A stretch of 64,000 bases of DNA from CAWBRY01 sp963791295. GTDB lineage: Bacteria; Bacteroidota; Bacteroidia; Chitinophagales; Chitinophagaceae. A program made the position numbers and the translations under genes. The DNA is taken from positions 248,001 to 312,000 of the forward strand of contig CAWBRY010000004.1 of the NCBI GenBank assembly GCA_963791295.1. The letters run 5' to 3'. How positions within the stretch are numbered: the stretch's first letter is position 1; each line of letters starts with the position of its first letter. The notes beneath the pieces were generated by a model, which saw only the letters and a list, made by a program, of their open reading frames with translations, was not told the origin of the DNA and ran no database searches. Below, piece after piece: positions 29,082 through 37,603 of this stretch.

Positions 29082-29583
29082 ATGAAGTCAAAATAGATAC
29101 CAAAGAGAGATTTCATGCCATCACGCTGCCAGGACCTTCACTTTCTGCTACTATGACAGAAGAACTGGATCCGGATGTTTGCTTCCTTACCTCCAAAATG
29201 ACGTTAAAAGCGTGGTCTTGATATTAAAGGACATTCAGAACATCGATAGTGCTGCCGGGGAAAAACTCCTCGATATTCAACAGAAGTTCTATGAAGGCAA
29301 TGCATCGTTTGTGATATGTGAACTCACAGAAGCCGGTTGAGGAATTCTTAGATCAACTGGAATCTGTTGGAGTTGATGAATGTACACCCACGAGTAATCA
29401 GAAGCTGGCGACATCGTTCAGATGGAGGAGATCGAAAGAGAAATGATGGACGATCCGCTGGCTCAGAACTCCTCCTATAACAAACAATTCCTTGTTTTGT
29501 TGTGTCTCCCGGTTTCAGTGCAGCAAATTGAATTCCAAACAGGTCTTGTGACAAATATCGAACTTCGCAAGAAATTGCAATAG
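29082..29583 (+). CDS. STAS-domain protein, frameshifted, ends uncertain
   Basis: Pieces of a small anti-sigma-factor-antagonist-like (STAS) protein: KIDTKERFHAITLP, ATMTEELD, then in another frame QNDVKSVVLILKDIQNIDSAAGEKLL, QQKFYEGNASFVICELTEA, and VEEFLDQLESVGV followed by AGDIVQMEEIERE. VVLILKDIQNIDSAAGEKLL is the STAS loop-helix. At least three frame changes occur. The start may be ATG 29082 with an early indel. The C-terminal end is doubtful: the open frame runs to 29583, but the residues after about 29450 do not look like the family. It sits directly before rnz. Function not assigned. Confidence 0.5.
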
Positions 29584-29606
29584 GAACCAATAAATCTGAT
29601 CCGTTC

Positions 29607-30514
29607 ATGCTGGCTGTCACCATTCTTGGGAAATAATTCCGTCGGTTCCGGCTTTTAACCGGCATCCGACGAGCCAGGTAATAACGATCGACGGGACGAA
29701 TTTACTGATGGATTGTGGTGAGGGAACACAAATCCAGATGATCAATTACCGGATCCGGCGCAGCAAGATCTCCCACATATTTATTTCCCATCTCCACGGC
29801 GATCACTATTTTGGTTTAATTGGCTTGATCAATTCATTCAGCCTGTTGAATCATCAGCAGGACTTATTTATTTATGGGCCTTCGCCTCTGCAGCAGATCA
29901 TGGAGTTGCAGTTAAAGGTGGCCGATACCCGGTTGATCTTACCACTCTATATATCAAACGATCGCTGGACGGGGAAACGCTTGTTGATAATGAGAAGTTT
30001 TCTGTAAAATGTTTTCCCACCAATCACCGGATCGAATGCTACGGATTTGTATTTACTGAAAAAAGACAAGCCCGCAAGATCAATCCGGAAAAGGCAAGGC
30101 AACATGAAATTCCTTATTCGTTTTATGAACATCTGAAGAGAGGCGAGGATTATATTGATAAGGATGGGCGGGTGATAAAAAATGAATTACTCACCGAGGA
30201 GGCACCGAGAGGCGGCGTGTATGGTTATTGTGCCGACACCAAATATGATGAATCGATCATCCCACATATCCATGGTGCAGACCTGATCTATCACGAAACA
30301 ACTTACCTGGATAACCTGCGCGAGAGGGCCGAGAATCGATTTCATTCGACGACCCGGCAGGCTGCTTTGATTGCAAAGAAAGCAGGGGTAAAAAAGCTTC
30401 TCATCGGGCATTTCAGCAGTAAATATGATGCGATTGGAAGAGTTTGAGCAGGAAGCCAGGGAGATCTTTCCTGATACTGAATTAGCAATAGAGGGGGTGG
30501 CGTATAAGGTGTGA
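29607..30514 (+). CDS. rnz: Ribonuclease Z, frameshifted
   Basis: Metallo-beta-lactamase-fold endonuclease that removes tRNA 3' trailers. ATG 29607 gives MLAVTILG, then GNNS and PAFNRHPTSQVITIDGTNLLMDCGEG after small frame changes. The zinc motif HLHGDH lies in ISHLHGDHYFGLIG near 29790. After a change near 29965, ETLVDNEKFSVKCFPTNHRIECYGF continues, then GVYGYCADTKYDE, DLIYHETTYL and AKKAGVKKLLIGHFSSKY. A last change near 30430 restores RLEEFEQEAREIFPDT and the stop at 30514. Approximately 302 residues, normal for RNase Z. Confidence 0.88.
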
Positions 30515-30518
30515 GTGC

Positions 30519-30763
30519 CATCCCCTCCTTGGAGGGGCGAGTATTGGGAAAATTGCAACGATGAAGAATTTGGGGTGGGTTCATCCCCTCCCACGGAGGG
30601 GCAAGTATTGGGAAAATTGCAACCATGAAGAATTTGGGGTGGGTTCATCCCCTCCACGGAGGGGCAAGTATTGGGAAAATTGCAACCATGAAGAATTTGG
30701 GGTGGGTTCATCCCTTAGGGGCGGGTTCCTCCCCTCCCTGGAGGGGCTTAGGGGTGGGTAAAA
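30519..30763 (+). repeat. Tandem array of 63-64 bp palindromic repeats
   Basis: Three adjacent units (30519-30581, 30582-30645, 30646-30708) and a rearranged fourth (30709-30763). Each unit holds CCCCTCC--GGAGGGG, then AGTATTGGGAAAATTGCAAC, ATGAAGAATTTGGGG and TGGGTT. Units differ by a few bases only. They lie between converging rnz and an esterase; each hairpin could stop transcription. A diverged single copy is at 1741-1803. Continuous repeats without unique spacers exclude CRISPR. Confidence 0.9.
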
Positions 30764-31881
30764 ATCCATTCATAAAAAAGTGGAAATTCCTTCCTCCACG
30801 CGACTTCATTATGTCGGCCATCATCCCTGATCACAGAAATCATCTTGGATTTAGAGATCCCAACCAGGGTTTCAAATACTTTGAGCATATCGGGCACCAT
30901 CGTTCCTCCCTCCAACTTACCGACATAGAAATATAATTTGGAGTTAATGGTCTTTCCCTTTTTTTGTATATCATCAAAAATCTTTGAATTCACTATCGAG
31001 AAAGATGGAGAAAATACACCGGCGCCGCCAAACACCTTAGGGTATCTTAGGACAGCATAAAAGGAGATCAGTCCGCCCATTGAACTACCAGCTACAAATG
31101 TGTTTTCCTTATTCTTGATTGTTCTGTAATGCTTATCTATAAATGGTTTTAGAGTCTTAACAAGGAAGTCAAGATATTGGTTGCCCTCTCCCTTACCAAA
31201 TCTTTCATTGTCATAAGGATCGTATTCGTTTATTCGCTTATTACTGCCGTGGTCAACGGCGACTACGATGGATTGTTTATCATTAGTAGTGTCGAGGAAA
31301 TCATCTACTCCCCATTCGCCAGAGAAGGCGGTGGATTCATCAAATACGTTTTGGCCATCGTGCATATAGATAACCGGGTAACGTTTATTAGAGTTGGCGT
31401 ATTCCTCCGGAAGGTAGATCCAGACCTTTCTCACTCGTTTTAACTGAGGAATGAAGAAGGCGGTGTCGATTATGCGAACATTTTTACTGGCAGTGCTGGA
31501 CTTTGGTTTTCCAGGGAAACGGTCAGCCCATTCCTCAATCCTGATATCCAAAGCTGTATCCGAATCCAGGTTAATGAAACGGTTTTCGATTGGAAATCCA
31601 TCCTTGCCGCATTCGACTTTGTCCCAGCTTCCGCGCGTGATCTTAAACTCATGAATTCCGGTCGGCAAAGAAAGTTGGATAGTATAGACTCCGTTGTTTG
31701 AAGGACTCAATTTGAATTTCTCGTCCTGTGGATTCCAGCCATTGAAGGAACCGGCCAGGTAAAGCTCGGCGCCTGCCGGATGGTATGAAGGGACAGAACT
31801 AATTTTTATTTGTACGGAGTATTGGGCATGCATTTTCATAGCGCAAAATAAAATCGATATAATAAAAGCAGACCGGAACAT
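30748..31881 (-). CDS. Secreted esterase (alpha/beta hydrolase) with N-terminal carbohydrate-binding-like domain
   Basis: A 377-residue exported protein: signal peptide (MFRSAFIISILFCAMKMHAQ) and residues ~20-115 an immunoglobulin-like CBM20/48-type domain (ELYLAGSFNGWNPQDEKF, HEFKITRGSWDKVE). A D-type esterase domain follows with RYPVIYMHDGQNVFDES and the nucleophile elbow GSSMGGLIS; the acid is in the following strand region and the His in DDGRHNEVAW. This is the fold of Fes/IroE and acetyl-xylan or feruloyl esterases; the substrate is not predictable. Its final three codons and stop lie inside the adjoining palindromic repeat remnant, so the C-terminus may have been altered by repeat insertion. 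Confidence 0.82.
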   Translation of the reverse strand: MFRSAFIISILFCAMKMHAQYSVQIKISSVPSYHPAGAELYLAGSFNGWNPQDEKFKLSPSNNGVYTIQLSLPTGIHEFKITRGSWDKVECGKDGFPIENRFINLDSDTALDIRIEEWADRFPGKPKSSTASKNVRIIDTAFFIPQLKRVRKVWIYLPEEYANSNKRYPVIYMHDGQNVFDESTAFSGEWGVDDFLDTTNDKQSIVVAVDHGSNKRINEYDPYDNERFGKGEGNQYLDFLVKTLKPFIDKHYRTIKNKENTFVAGSSMGGLISFYAVLRYPKVFGGAGVFSPSFSIVNSKIFDDIQKKGKTINSKLYFYVGKLEGGTMVPDMLKVFETLVGISKSKMISVIRDDGRHNEVAWRKEFPLFYEWIFTHP

Positions 31882-31882
31882 T

Positions 31883-32772
31883 TTATTGAATCCCCTTCAT
31901 CAATTCCCTGATCTTCTGATGGTGTCTATCACTAACAGGCCACACGGGCAAGCGAAACGTATTCTTACACATTCCCATTTCGCTTAGATAAGCCTTAATT
32001 CCACTCGGACTTCCTTCCGTAAATAAAGAGCATAACAATTTCCGTGAAATTATAGTGAATGATCTGTGCCTGTTCATAATTGCCTTGCAGACAAAAGCGA
32101 ACCATGGTGGAATATTGTCGGGGATAGGCATTGGCAACTACCGAGATCAGGCCCTTCTGCTCCGGCAGCAATCATGGGAAGGGTCATCCCATCATCACCA
32201 CTGATCACCATGAAATGATTGGGTTTATACTTAATGATCTGGTGGACCTGGTCCATCATCCCACTTGCTTCCTTGGTCGCAAAGACGCTTTTAAGCTCCT
32301 CCGCAATCCTTAATTGCGTTTCGGCGGTTACGTTTTGGCCGGTGCGACTTGGTACATTATATAATATGATAGGCAATGGCGTAGCCTCGTCCAGTTTTTT
32401 ATAGTGTTGAAAGATGCCTTCCTGGTTGGGTTTGTTGTAGGAGGGACTAACAGAAAGAATCGCATCATAACCTTTGAGATCAAATTCCTTAAATGCATTC
32501 ACTACTTCCTGCGTATCACTCCCACCGATGCCGGCCACCAGAGGAAGTCGTCCATTCACAACTTCATTGACAAAAGAAAATACCTCCTGTTTTTCCTTTC
32601 CATGAATCGTAGCGCTTTCTCCAGTTGTACCAAGCACAACCAGGTATTCGACTTGTCCTTCCAGCCAAAAATTGATCAGCTTGCGAAAGTTATCATGGTC
32701 AAGTTTTCCCTGATCCGTAAAAGGTGTTACGATAGCGATACCTGTACCCCTGAATTTATCCTTTAATGACAT
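31883..32772 (-). CDS. dapA: 4-hydroxy-tetrahydrodipicolinate synthase, frameshifted
   Basis: Condenses pyruvate with aspartate semialdehyde in lysine/diaminopimelate synthesis. N-terminal part from ATG 32772: GTGIAIVTPF, LVVLGTTGESATI, NVPSRTGQNV with the conserved Tyr just before it, and ATKEASGMMDQV containing the Schiff-base Lys. After a frame change near 32143 the sequence continues GLISVVANAYPRQYSTMVR, and after another near 32036 TEGSPSGIKAYLSEMG and a normal C-terminus. About 295 residues in total, standard length. It precedes the esterase by 1 bp. Confidence 0.92.
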
Positions 32773-32799
32773 CTTAATAATATTGGATTGAGCTTTTGA

Positions 32800-33771
32800 T
32801 TAGACTTCTTCCCAGAAACCCATCTTACCGAACTTTTCAATTCGCTGGCTGACGCGTTCTTCGGGAGAAATCTGTTTTAATTCTGCGAATACAGGTTTTA
32901 TAAATTCTTTGAGAATCTGTGCTGATTCATTGTAGTCCCAATGAGCTCCACCGATGGGCTCGGGAATAATGCCTTCAATCAATCCGAATCCCAGCATCTT
33001 ATCGGCGGTTAGTTTCAATTGTTCTGCAGCCATTTCTTTTTTCTCCCAGCTGCGCCATAAAATAGAGGAACAACTCTCGGGAGAGATGACCGAATACCAT
33101 GTATTCTCCATCATGAACACCCTGTCACCTACTCCTATTCCTAAGGCACCCCCGGAAGCGCCCTCACCGATGATCACGCAGATAACGGGGACTTTCAGAC
33201 GGATCATTTCATATATATTACGTGCGATAGCTTCTCCCTGTCCTCTTTCTTCAGCTTCGAGGCCAGGATAAGCACCGGGAGTATCAATCAAAGTAAGGAT
33301 CGGCTTATTAAATTTTTCGGCTAGTCTCATCAGTCGCAGTGCTTTCCGGTATCCTTCCGGGTTGGCCATACCGAAATTCCGCATTTGCCGGGTCTTTGTA
33401 TTGATCCCTTTTTGTTGTCCGACGACCATGATGGTCTGGCCATCTAATGAGGCAAAGCCGCCGATCATAGCTTTATCGTCTTTGACGTTGCGATCGCCGA
33501 AGAGTTCGACGAAATTGGTGAACATCTTATCGATGTACTTCGTGGTGTAAGGCCTGTCGGGGTGCCGGCTCAATTGTACGCGTTGCCAGCTGCTGAGGTG
33601 TTGGGTGATCTCCTTTCTCTTTTCCAGGATGCTATCTTCCAACTTTTTGATCGTATCGCTCAGGTCGAGTTTCGTCTTTTCCTGGCGATGCTTCATGTTG
33701 GCGATCTCGTCAATAAGATCCTTTATCGGCCGCTCAAAATCGAGAAATTGTCGGTTAGCGTCAGATGGCAT
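32800..33771 (-). CDS. accA: Acetyl-CoA carboxylase carboxyltransferase subunit alpha
   Basis: Transfers the carboxyl group from biotin to acetyl-CoA together with AccD. The 323-residue protein begins with the typical helical region (FLDFERPIKDLIDEIANMK), then HPDRPYTTKYID, FGDRNVKDDKAMIGG, PILTLIDTPGAYPGLEAEERGQ and the oxyanion segment IIGEGASGGALGIGVGDRV. Full length, no frame problems. It lies 27 bp upstream of dapA on the same strand. Confidence 0.96.
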   Translation of the reverse strand: MPSDANRQFLDFERPIKDLIDEIANMKHRQEKTKLDLSDTIKKLEDSILEKRKEITQHLSSWQRVQLSRHPDRPYTTKYIDKMFTNFVELFGDRNVKDDKAMIGGFASLDGQTIMVVGQQKGINTKTRQMRNFGMANPEGYRKALRLMRLAEKFNKPILTLIDTPGAYPGLEAEERGQGEAIARNIYEMIRLKVPVICVIIGEGASGGALGIGVGDRVFMMENTWYSVISPESCSSILWRSWEKKEMAAEQLKLTADKMLGFGLIEGIIPEPIGGAHWDYNESAQILKEFIKPVFAELKQISPEERVSQRIEKFGKMGFWEEV

Positions 33772-33837
33772 AGTTGGTTAATCAAACTTTGGAAGGGCTA
33801 AATTAAGGATTAATAAATAATGGGGAATTTGAAGAAT

Positions 33838-33957
33838 GATTACTGATTATTGATTATTGATTATTTAAAATTTCGGGGCCTTAAGTAATGATGAAAAAAA
33901 TAATTAATAATTTGACCTCGCTAGACAATAATCAATAATTAATAATTAATAATCAAA
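33838..33957. repeat. AT-rich inverted repeat pair
   Basis: Two TGATTATTGATT-rich arms (33838-33866) face ATAATCAATAATTAATAATT-rich arms (33926-33957) in inverted orientation across about 60 bp, between accA and the hydrolase start. No coding pattern. Could be a decayed short mobile element or a regulatory region. Confidence 0.5.
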
Positions 33958-33959
33958 GT

Positions 33960-34721
33960 ATGCAAACCGGCTACGCCCCTGCCAACGGCTTAAGAATGTA
34001 CTATGAAATACATGGCAATGGGAACCCAATCGTTCTGATTCATGGAGGAGGATCCACTATTGAAACTACTTTTGGACGCGTCTTGCCATTACTCGCCAAG
34101 CGATATAAAGTTATTGCCGTCGAGTTGCAGGCACATGGACATACAAAGGATAGGGAAATGCCCGAGTCTTTCGAACAGGATGCTGATGATGTAGCAGCTT
34201 TACTCACTTATCTAAAGATTGACCAGGCCAGTATTTTCGGTTTCAGTAATGGCGGCAATACGGCCATGCAAATAGGCATCCGTCATCCGGAATTGGTTAA
34301 TAAATTAATCATTGCATCCGCCTTTTACAAAAGGGAAGGCATGATCAAAGGATTTTTTGATGGAATGGAGGATGCCAACCTGGGAAACATGCCGCTACAT
34401 TTGAAAGAGGCTTATCTGCAAATTGAAAACGATTCGATTGGTTTGCAAAGGATGTTTGACAGGGACCGCACCAGGATGCTCCAATTTAAAGACTGGAAAG
34501 ACGCAGATCTGCATTCCATAAAAGCGCCTTCCCTTTTGATAGTTGGGGATAAAGATGTTGTCACCACAGAGCATACGGTGGAAATGTCACGCAGAATCCC
34601 CAATGCAGAGTTATTGATACTGCCTGCCGATCATGGATCCTATATAGCCGAAGGGATGACACCAATGAATAAGATAGTTGAACTGACGCTCGCCGTGATT
34701 GCAGAGTTTTTAGAAAAATAA
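33960..34721 (+). CDS. Alpha/beta hydrolase
   Basis: Soluble 253-residue alpha/beta hydrolase. Oxyanion region IVLIHGGGSTIETT, nucleophile elbow GFSNGGNTAMQ, acid in LLIVGDKDVVTTEH and His in LPADHGSYIAEG complete a Ser-Asp-His triad. It resembles 3-oxoadipate enol-lactonase-like and small esterase proteins; the substrate is unknown. ATG at 33960 immediately follows the AT-rich repeats. Flanked downstream by a gene remnant and an insertion sequence. Confidence 0.85.
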   Translation: MQTGYAPANGLRMYYEIHGNGNPIVLIHGGGSTIETTFGRVLPLLAKRYKVIAVELQAHGHTKDREMPESFEQDADDVAALLTYLKIDQASIFGFSNGGNTAMQIGIRHPELVNKLIIASAFYKREGMIKGFFDGMEDANLGNMPLHLKEAYLQIENDSIGLQRMFDRDRTRMLQFKDWKDADLHSIKAPSLLIVGDKDVVTTEHTVEMSRRIPNAELLILPADHGSYIAEGMTPMNKIVELTLAVIAEFLEK

Positions 34722-34758
34722 AAGTGTGATCGAATTTTTAAGTCATCAAAATAACGGT

Positions 34759-34831
34759 TATGGACAGAAAACAATTCCTTTATTCACAAGGCGATGTCGG
34801 CAGTACAAAACTGTTTATTTGTAATAACTAG
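34759..34831 (+). pseudogene. N-terminal remnant of a DRKQF-type signal-peptide protein
   Basis: ATG at 34759 starts MDRKQFLYS, matching the first residues of the gene at 54428-54958 (MDRKQFFYT). The reading frame degenerates and stops two bases before the insertion sequence begins at 34834; another frame gives AMSAVQNCLFV, like a signal peptide core. It looks like the start of a gene cut by the IS. The remainder was not found on the far side. Confidence 0.45.
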
Positions 34832-34833
34832 TA

Positions 34834-36011
34834 TTTGATCTGACAGTTGAGGATTTTTTCTTTTAATTTTCAAAAGGGACCGGATTAAAATAATTAGGCT
34901 GCTGGTGTTAATTCATCGTGCAGCTTTTGTTTTGCTAAGATAAGAGATTCATTAAAAGTCTGCATTGGAGTTTTGCCAAAACAGTATCTACCGCTGTGCG
35001 GGCGTTCATTATTGTAATAATTGATCCATTCATCGAGATCTAGTTGAAGTTGCTCCATAGTTTCATAGATCCTTTTACGAAAGGCAACAGCGTAGAACTC
35101 ATCTTGCATAGTTCGATGTAGACGTTCGCAAATGCCATTGGTTTGCGGATGGCGGACCTGGGTTTTACTATGCTCAATTCCTTCGATCTGCAAATACATT
35201 TCGTATTCGTGATTCTCTGGCTTTCCCTTGAACTCCGTTCCTCGATCGGTCAGTATTCGTAGCAAAGGGATTTGCTGTTCATCAAAGAAGGGTAAAACCC
35301 TGTCATTAAGGATATCGGCAGAAGTGATAGCATGCTTACTGTCATAGAGTTTGGCAAAAGCTACGCGGCTATAGGTATCGATAAATGTTTGTTGGTAAAT
35401 ACGACCTACACCTTTGACAGTACCCACATAATAGGTATCCTGAGATCCCAGGTAGCCTGGATGTTCGGTCTCGATCTCTCCATAAGCTTCCCTTTTTTCT
35501 CTTTTACGCTCAAGAGCCATCAATTGAGCTTCCGTAAGGATAATGCCTTCCTGTGCAACCCGTTCTTCCAAGGCATTTAAACGCTTTGAAAAGATTTCCA
35601 GATTATGCCGTTGCCATACACACCGAACGCCGGCTGCAGAAATAAAAACCCCTTGTTTACGCAGTTCATTACAAGCTCTGCATTGTCCATAAGCCGGATA
35701 ATCCAAAGCCATCTTCACCACTGCTTCTTCTATTTCAGGGGATACCCGGTTTTTGAGAATTGGCTTTCGACGGCTGATTTCAACCAGGGCTCCTTCACCA
35801 CCCGTCTCGTATAACTCTTTTATTCGATAAAAGCTATCACGGCTTGTGCCCATTAATTTACAAGCTCTTGTAACGTTGTTGAGATGTTCGGCTAGTTTAA
35901 GAAGACCTAACCGAGATTTGATTAATTTAGATTCCTGATTCATGATCTGACATTTTTGGGGTTAATTAATAAGTGTCGTTACTTAAAGTTAATCCCAATT
36001 GTCAGATCAAA
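34834..36011 (-). mobile_element. IS481-family insertion sequence
   Basis: About 1178 bp bounded by 16-bp inverted repeats, TTTGATCTGACAGTTG at 34834-34849 and CAATTGTCAGATCAAA at 35996-36011 (one mismatch). It contains one transposase gene. A third TGATCTGACA copy lies near 35944-35953, at the transposase start codon. No unambiguous target-site duplication could be identified in the flanks (CTAGTA and TATTAG). Confidence 0.85.
34894..35943 (-). CDS. IS481-family transposase
   Basis: A 349-residue DDE transposase. Residues ~1-110 contain helix-turn-helix segments (LAEHLNNVTRACKLMGTSRDS), and residues ~160-340 an integrase core. Catalytic acids are probably Asp169 (GSQDTYYVG), Asp233 (ILTDRGTEF) and Glu273 (TNGICERLHRTMQ). 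The motif HPQTNGICERLHRT and the tail NNERPHSG are typical of IS481/IS3-like enzymes. The reading frame is intact, so the element may be active. Confidence 0.92.
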   Translation of the reverse strand: MNQESKLIKSRLGLLKLAEHLNNVTRACKLMGTSRDSFYRIKELYETGGEGALVEISRRKPILKNRVSPEIEEAVVKMALDYPAYGQCRACNELRKQGVFISAAGVRCVWQRHNLEIFSKRLNALEERVAQEGIILTEAQLMALERKREKREAYGEIETEHPGYLGSQDTYYVGTVKGVGRIYQQTFIDTYSRVAFAKLYDSKHAITSADILNDRVLPFFDEQQIPLLRILTDRGTEFKGKPENHEYEMYLQIEGIEHSKTQVRHPQTNGICERLHRTMQDEFYAVAFRKRIYETMEQLQLDLDEWINYYNNERPHSGRYCFGKTPMQTFNESLILAKQKLHDELTPAA

Positions 36012-36020
36012 TATTAGCTT

Positions 36021-36818
36021 CTACAGTTTATTATCAGGAAAGCACCAATGAGGAATATTTAGCTCGAGACTTTCTTTTAATTCAATTTCTCCCTGGTGAG
36101 TCAGTTCTTTGGGGCCATGCATAATGTCAATTTTTGCCTCCATGACAAAAAAGTCTCCGAATATGCCGTCACATTTATAGCATCCAAAAGATTTATAAGA
36201 TTTGTTGACCGTATTGCTATGTCTCGCCTTGATTTGTCCAAGTTTAAGATTTAAATCCTTTCTGCTCTCAATAAATTCTTTAGCGAGTTTTATTATTTCA
36301 GGTCTATACTCAATGCTCGTTGACTCCCAAAGAGCTTCTTCCGGTTTTATTTTTGCATTGCAGGCCGAGTAGAAGTGCGTGTCAACATAAAATAGATGGT
36401 TTAATTCATTGCATTTCCAACACGCCATTTCGTAAAATACTAGGCAAACTAATTGTTTAATTTTTGTTTTTACTACAGGTTTAAATTGAATATTATTTGA
36501 AATAAAATTATGAAGAAAAGTATTTAGATCAACCTTTCTGCGGTCGCCAAGGTTTACCTGAAGACTTAAGTCTGCCTGATCCTCGACATAGAATAGTGGT
36601 AAATCTGGTCTCTCTTCATTTAGTTTTGACACAGGATTTTCGAAAAACCAACAACCTACAATCCCGTCCTTTATGTACTTTGATTGTCTTTCTAACGTTT
36701 TTCTTAAAGATTGAGGACTTAATTGTATCTCAAATGCAATTGGTTTTTTATTATTCGGAACAAAAACATCAGCTCTCCAGCCTTTACCACTGCGTTCTTG
36801 AATTGCTTCAATTCCCAC
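36021..36818 (-). CDS. CoiA-like nuclease-domain protein, probably 5'-truncated
   Basis: A 265-residue protein resembling competence protein CoiA-like proteins. RADVFVPNNKKPIAFEIQLS is the restriction-endonuclease-like D-x(n)-E-x-Q core, followed by KTLERQSKYIKDGIVGCWFF. The C-terminal half has Cys pairs (CWKC, CYKC) that may bind zinc. The GTG start at 36818 is weak: homology-like sequence (IEYKWQIVSACRAVG) extends about 30 codons further upstream without an ATG before a stop. Base composition is clearly more AT-rich than neighbours (one sampled 60-base line is 30% GC). It begins 9 bp beyond the IS; transfer is likely. Confidence 0.55.
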   Translation of the reverse strand: MGIEAIQERSGKGWRADVFVPNNKKPIAFEIQLSPQSLRKTLERQSKYIKDGIVGCWFFENPVSKLNEERPDLPLFYVEDQADLSLQVNLGDRRKVDLNTFLHNFISNNIQFKPVVKTKIKQLVCLVFYEMACWKCNELNHLFYVDTHFYSACNAKIKPEEALWESTSIEYRPEIIKLAKEFIESRKDLNLKLGQIKARHSNTVNKSYKSFGCYKCDGIFGDFFVMEAKIDIMHGPKELTHQGEIELKESLELNIPHWCFPDNKL

Positions 36819-37024
36819 AGCTCGACAGGCAGAAACAATCTGCCATTTGTATTCTATCGTGTTTTCTAATATTTGCCGAATTGTCCATTTGCTTTATGAT
36901 GTGATAAAAGGAATAATAAATTAAATGAGTTTGGTTTATACGATTAGCATTGGAAGAGTAAAAACGCTTACGGCGCCTCTCCAGATCAAATTTGTTGCGG
37001 CCAAATCCGTTTGAAGAAACATAC

Positions 37025-37591
37025 TTACACCCACTCCTCCGCCGCATCAACCAAAGCCTTCCACAGATGCAAAGCAAAAGAACTTCGGACCATAATACGG
37101 TAACGAGATAAAGCGATGTGCCACATGATCACCGGCGCCTTCGCCATCAGTCCCTGGGAGACAGTTCCAATAGGAAAACTTTTTTCTCTGAGATCCTGCT
37201 CCCACAGGTGGGCGAGCAATTCACGAACATTAGGTCCTTCAAGTTCAATAGTAGTTCGCTGGCCGCTGACATCAACTACACTGAAATGATAGTCGTTGTT
37301 CGACCGCAACGGTACGAGCTTCTGCTCGACTTCCTCAAATCCTACAATAAGCCACCAGTCAGGTGCAAGACACAAGGCATGAACTTCACCGCCACCGGAT
37401 ACTGATCCCGCGCTAGTTTGGCCTGGTCTCTTCGGCAGATCCATACCCAGCGCTTCGGCAATTGCGGCTTGCGTTGGAGTTCCGGGCGCTACACGAAGAT
37501 CGATGCTGTGCAATCCTGGCAATTCACGAATCGCCACGGTAGCAACAGTTCCTATGTTCATTCCTTGCAATGGAGTTTCTCGGGTGATCAT
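37025..37591 (-). CDS. soxG: Sarcosine oxidase gamma subunit
   Basis: Fourth subunit of heterotetrameric sarcosine oxidase. The 188-residue protein shows SoxG-like features: IRELPGLHSIDLR, LAPDWWLIVG, VVDVSGQRTTIELEGPNVRELL and the final WHIALSRYRIMVRSSFALHLW. ATG at 37591 is chosen; TTG at 37603, overlapping the soxA stop context, would add four residues. Last gene of the minus-strand run from the Rieske oxygenase to soxG. The subunit is structural, with no cofactor of its own in characterised enzymes. Confidence 0.85.
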   Translation of the reverse strand: MITRETPLQGMNIGTVATVAIRELPGLHSIDLRVAPGTPTQAAIAEALGMDLPKRPGQTSAGSVSGGGEVHALCLAPDWWLIVGFEEVEQKLVPLRSNNDYHFSVVDVSGQRTTIELEGPNVRELLAHLWEQDLREKSFPIGTVSQGLMAKAPVIMWHIALSRYRIMVRSSFALHLWKALVDAAEEWV

Positions 37592-37603
37592 ACGTCGTTT
37601 CAA

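Noticed and set aside
29348..29665. 105-codon minus-strand frame in the STAS-rnz region
   Set aside because: Overlaps coding pieces on the + strand and shows no domain or signal features.
30519..30708. Possible CRISPR array
   Set aside because: Units of 63-64 bp repeat continuously, without unique spacers, and contain a GC-rich hairpin; no cas genes are nearby.
36808..37077. 89-codon minus-strand frame upstream of the CoiA-like gene
   Set aside because: Composition and residues look random; its frame differs from the CoiA-like homology that extends through the same bases.
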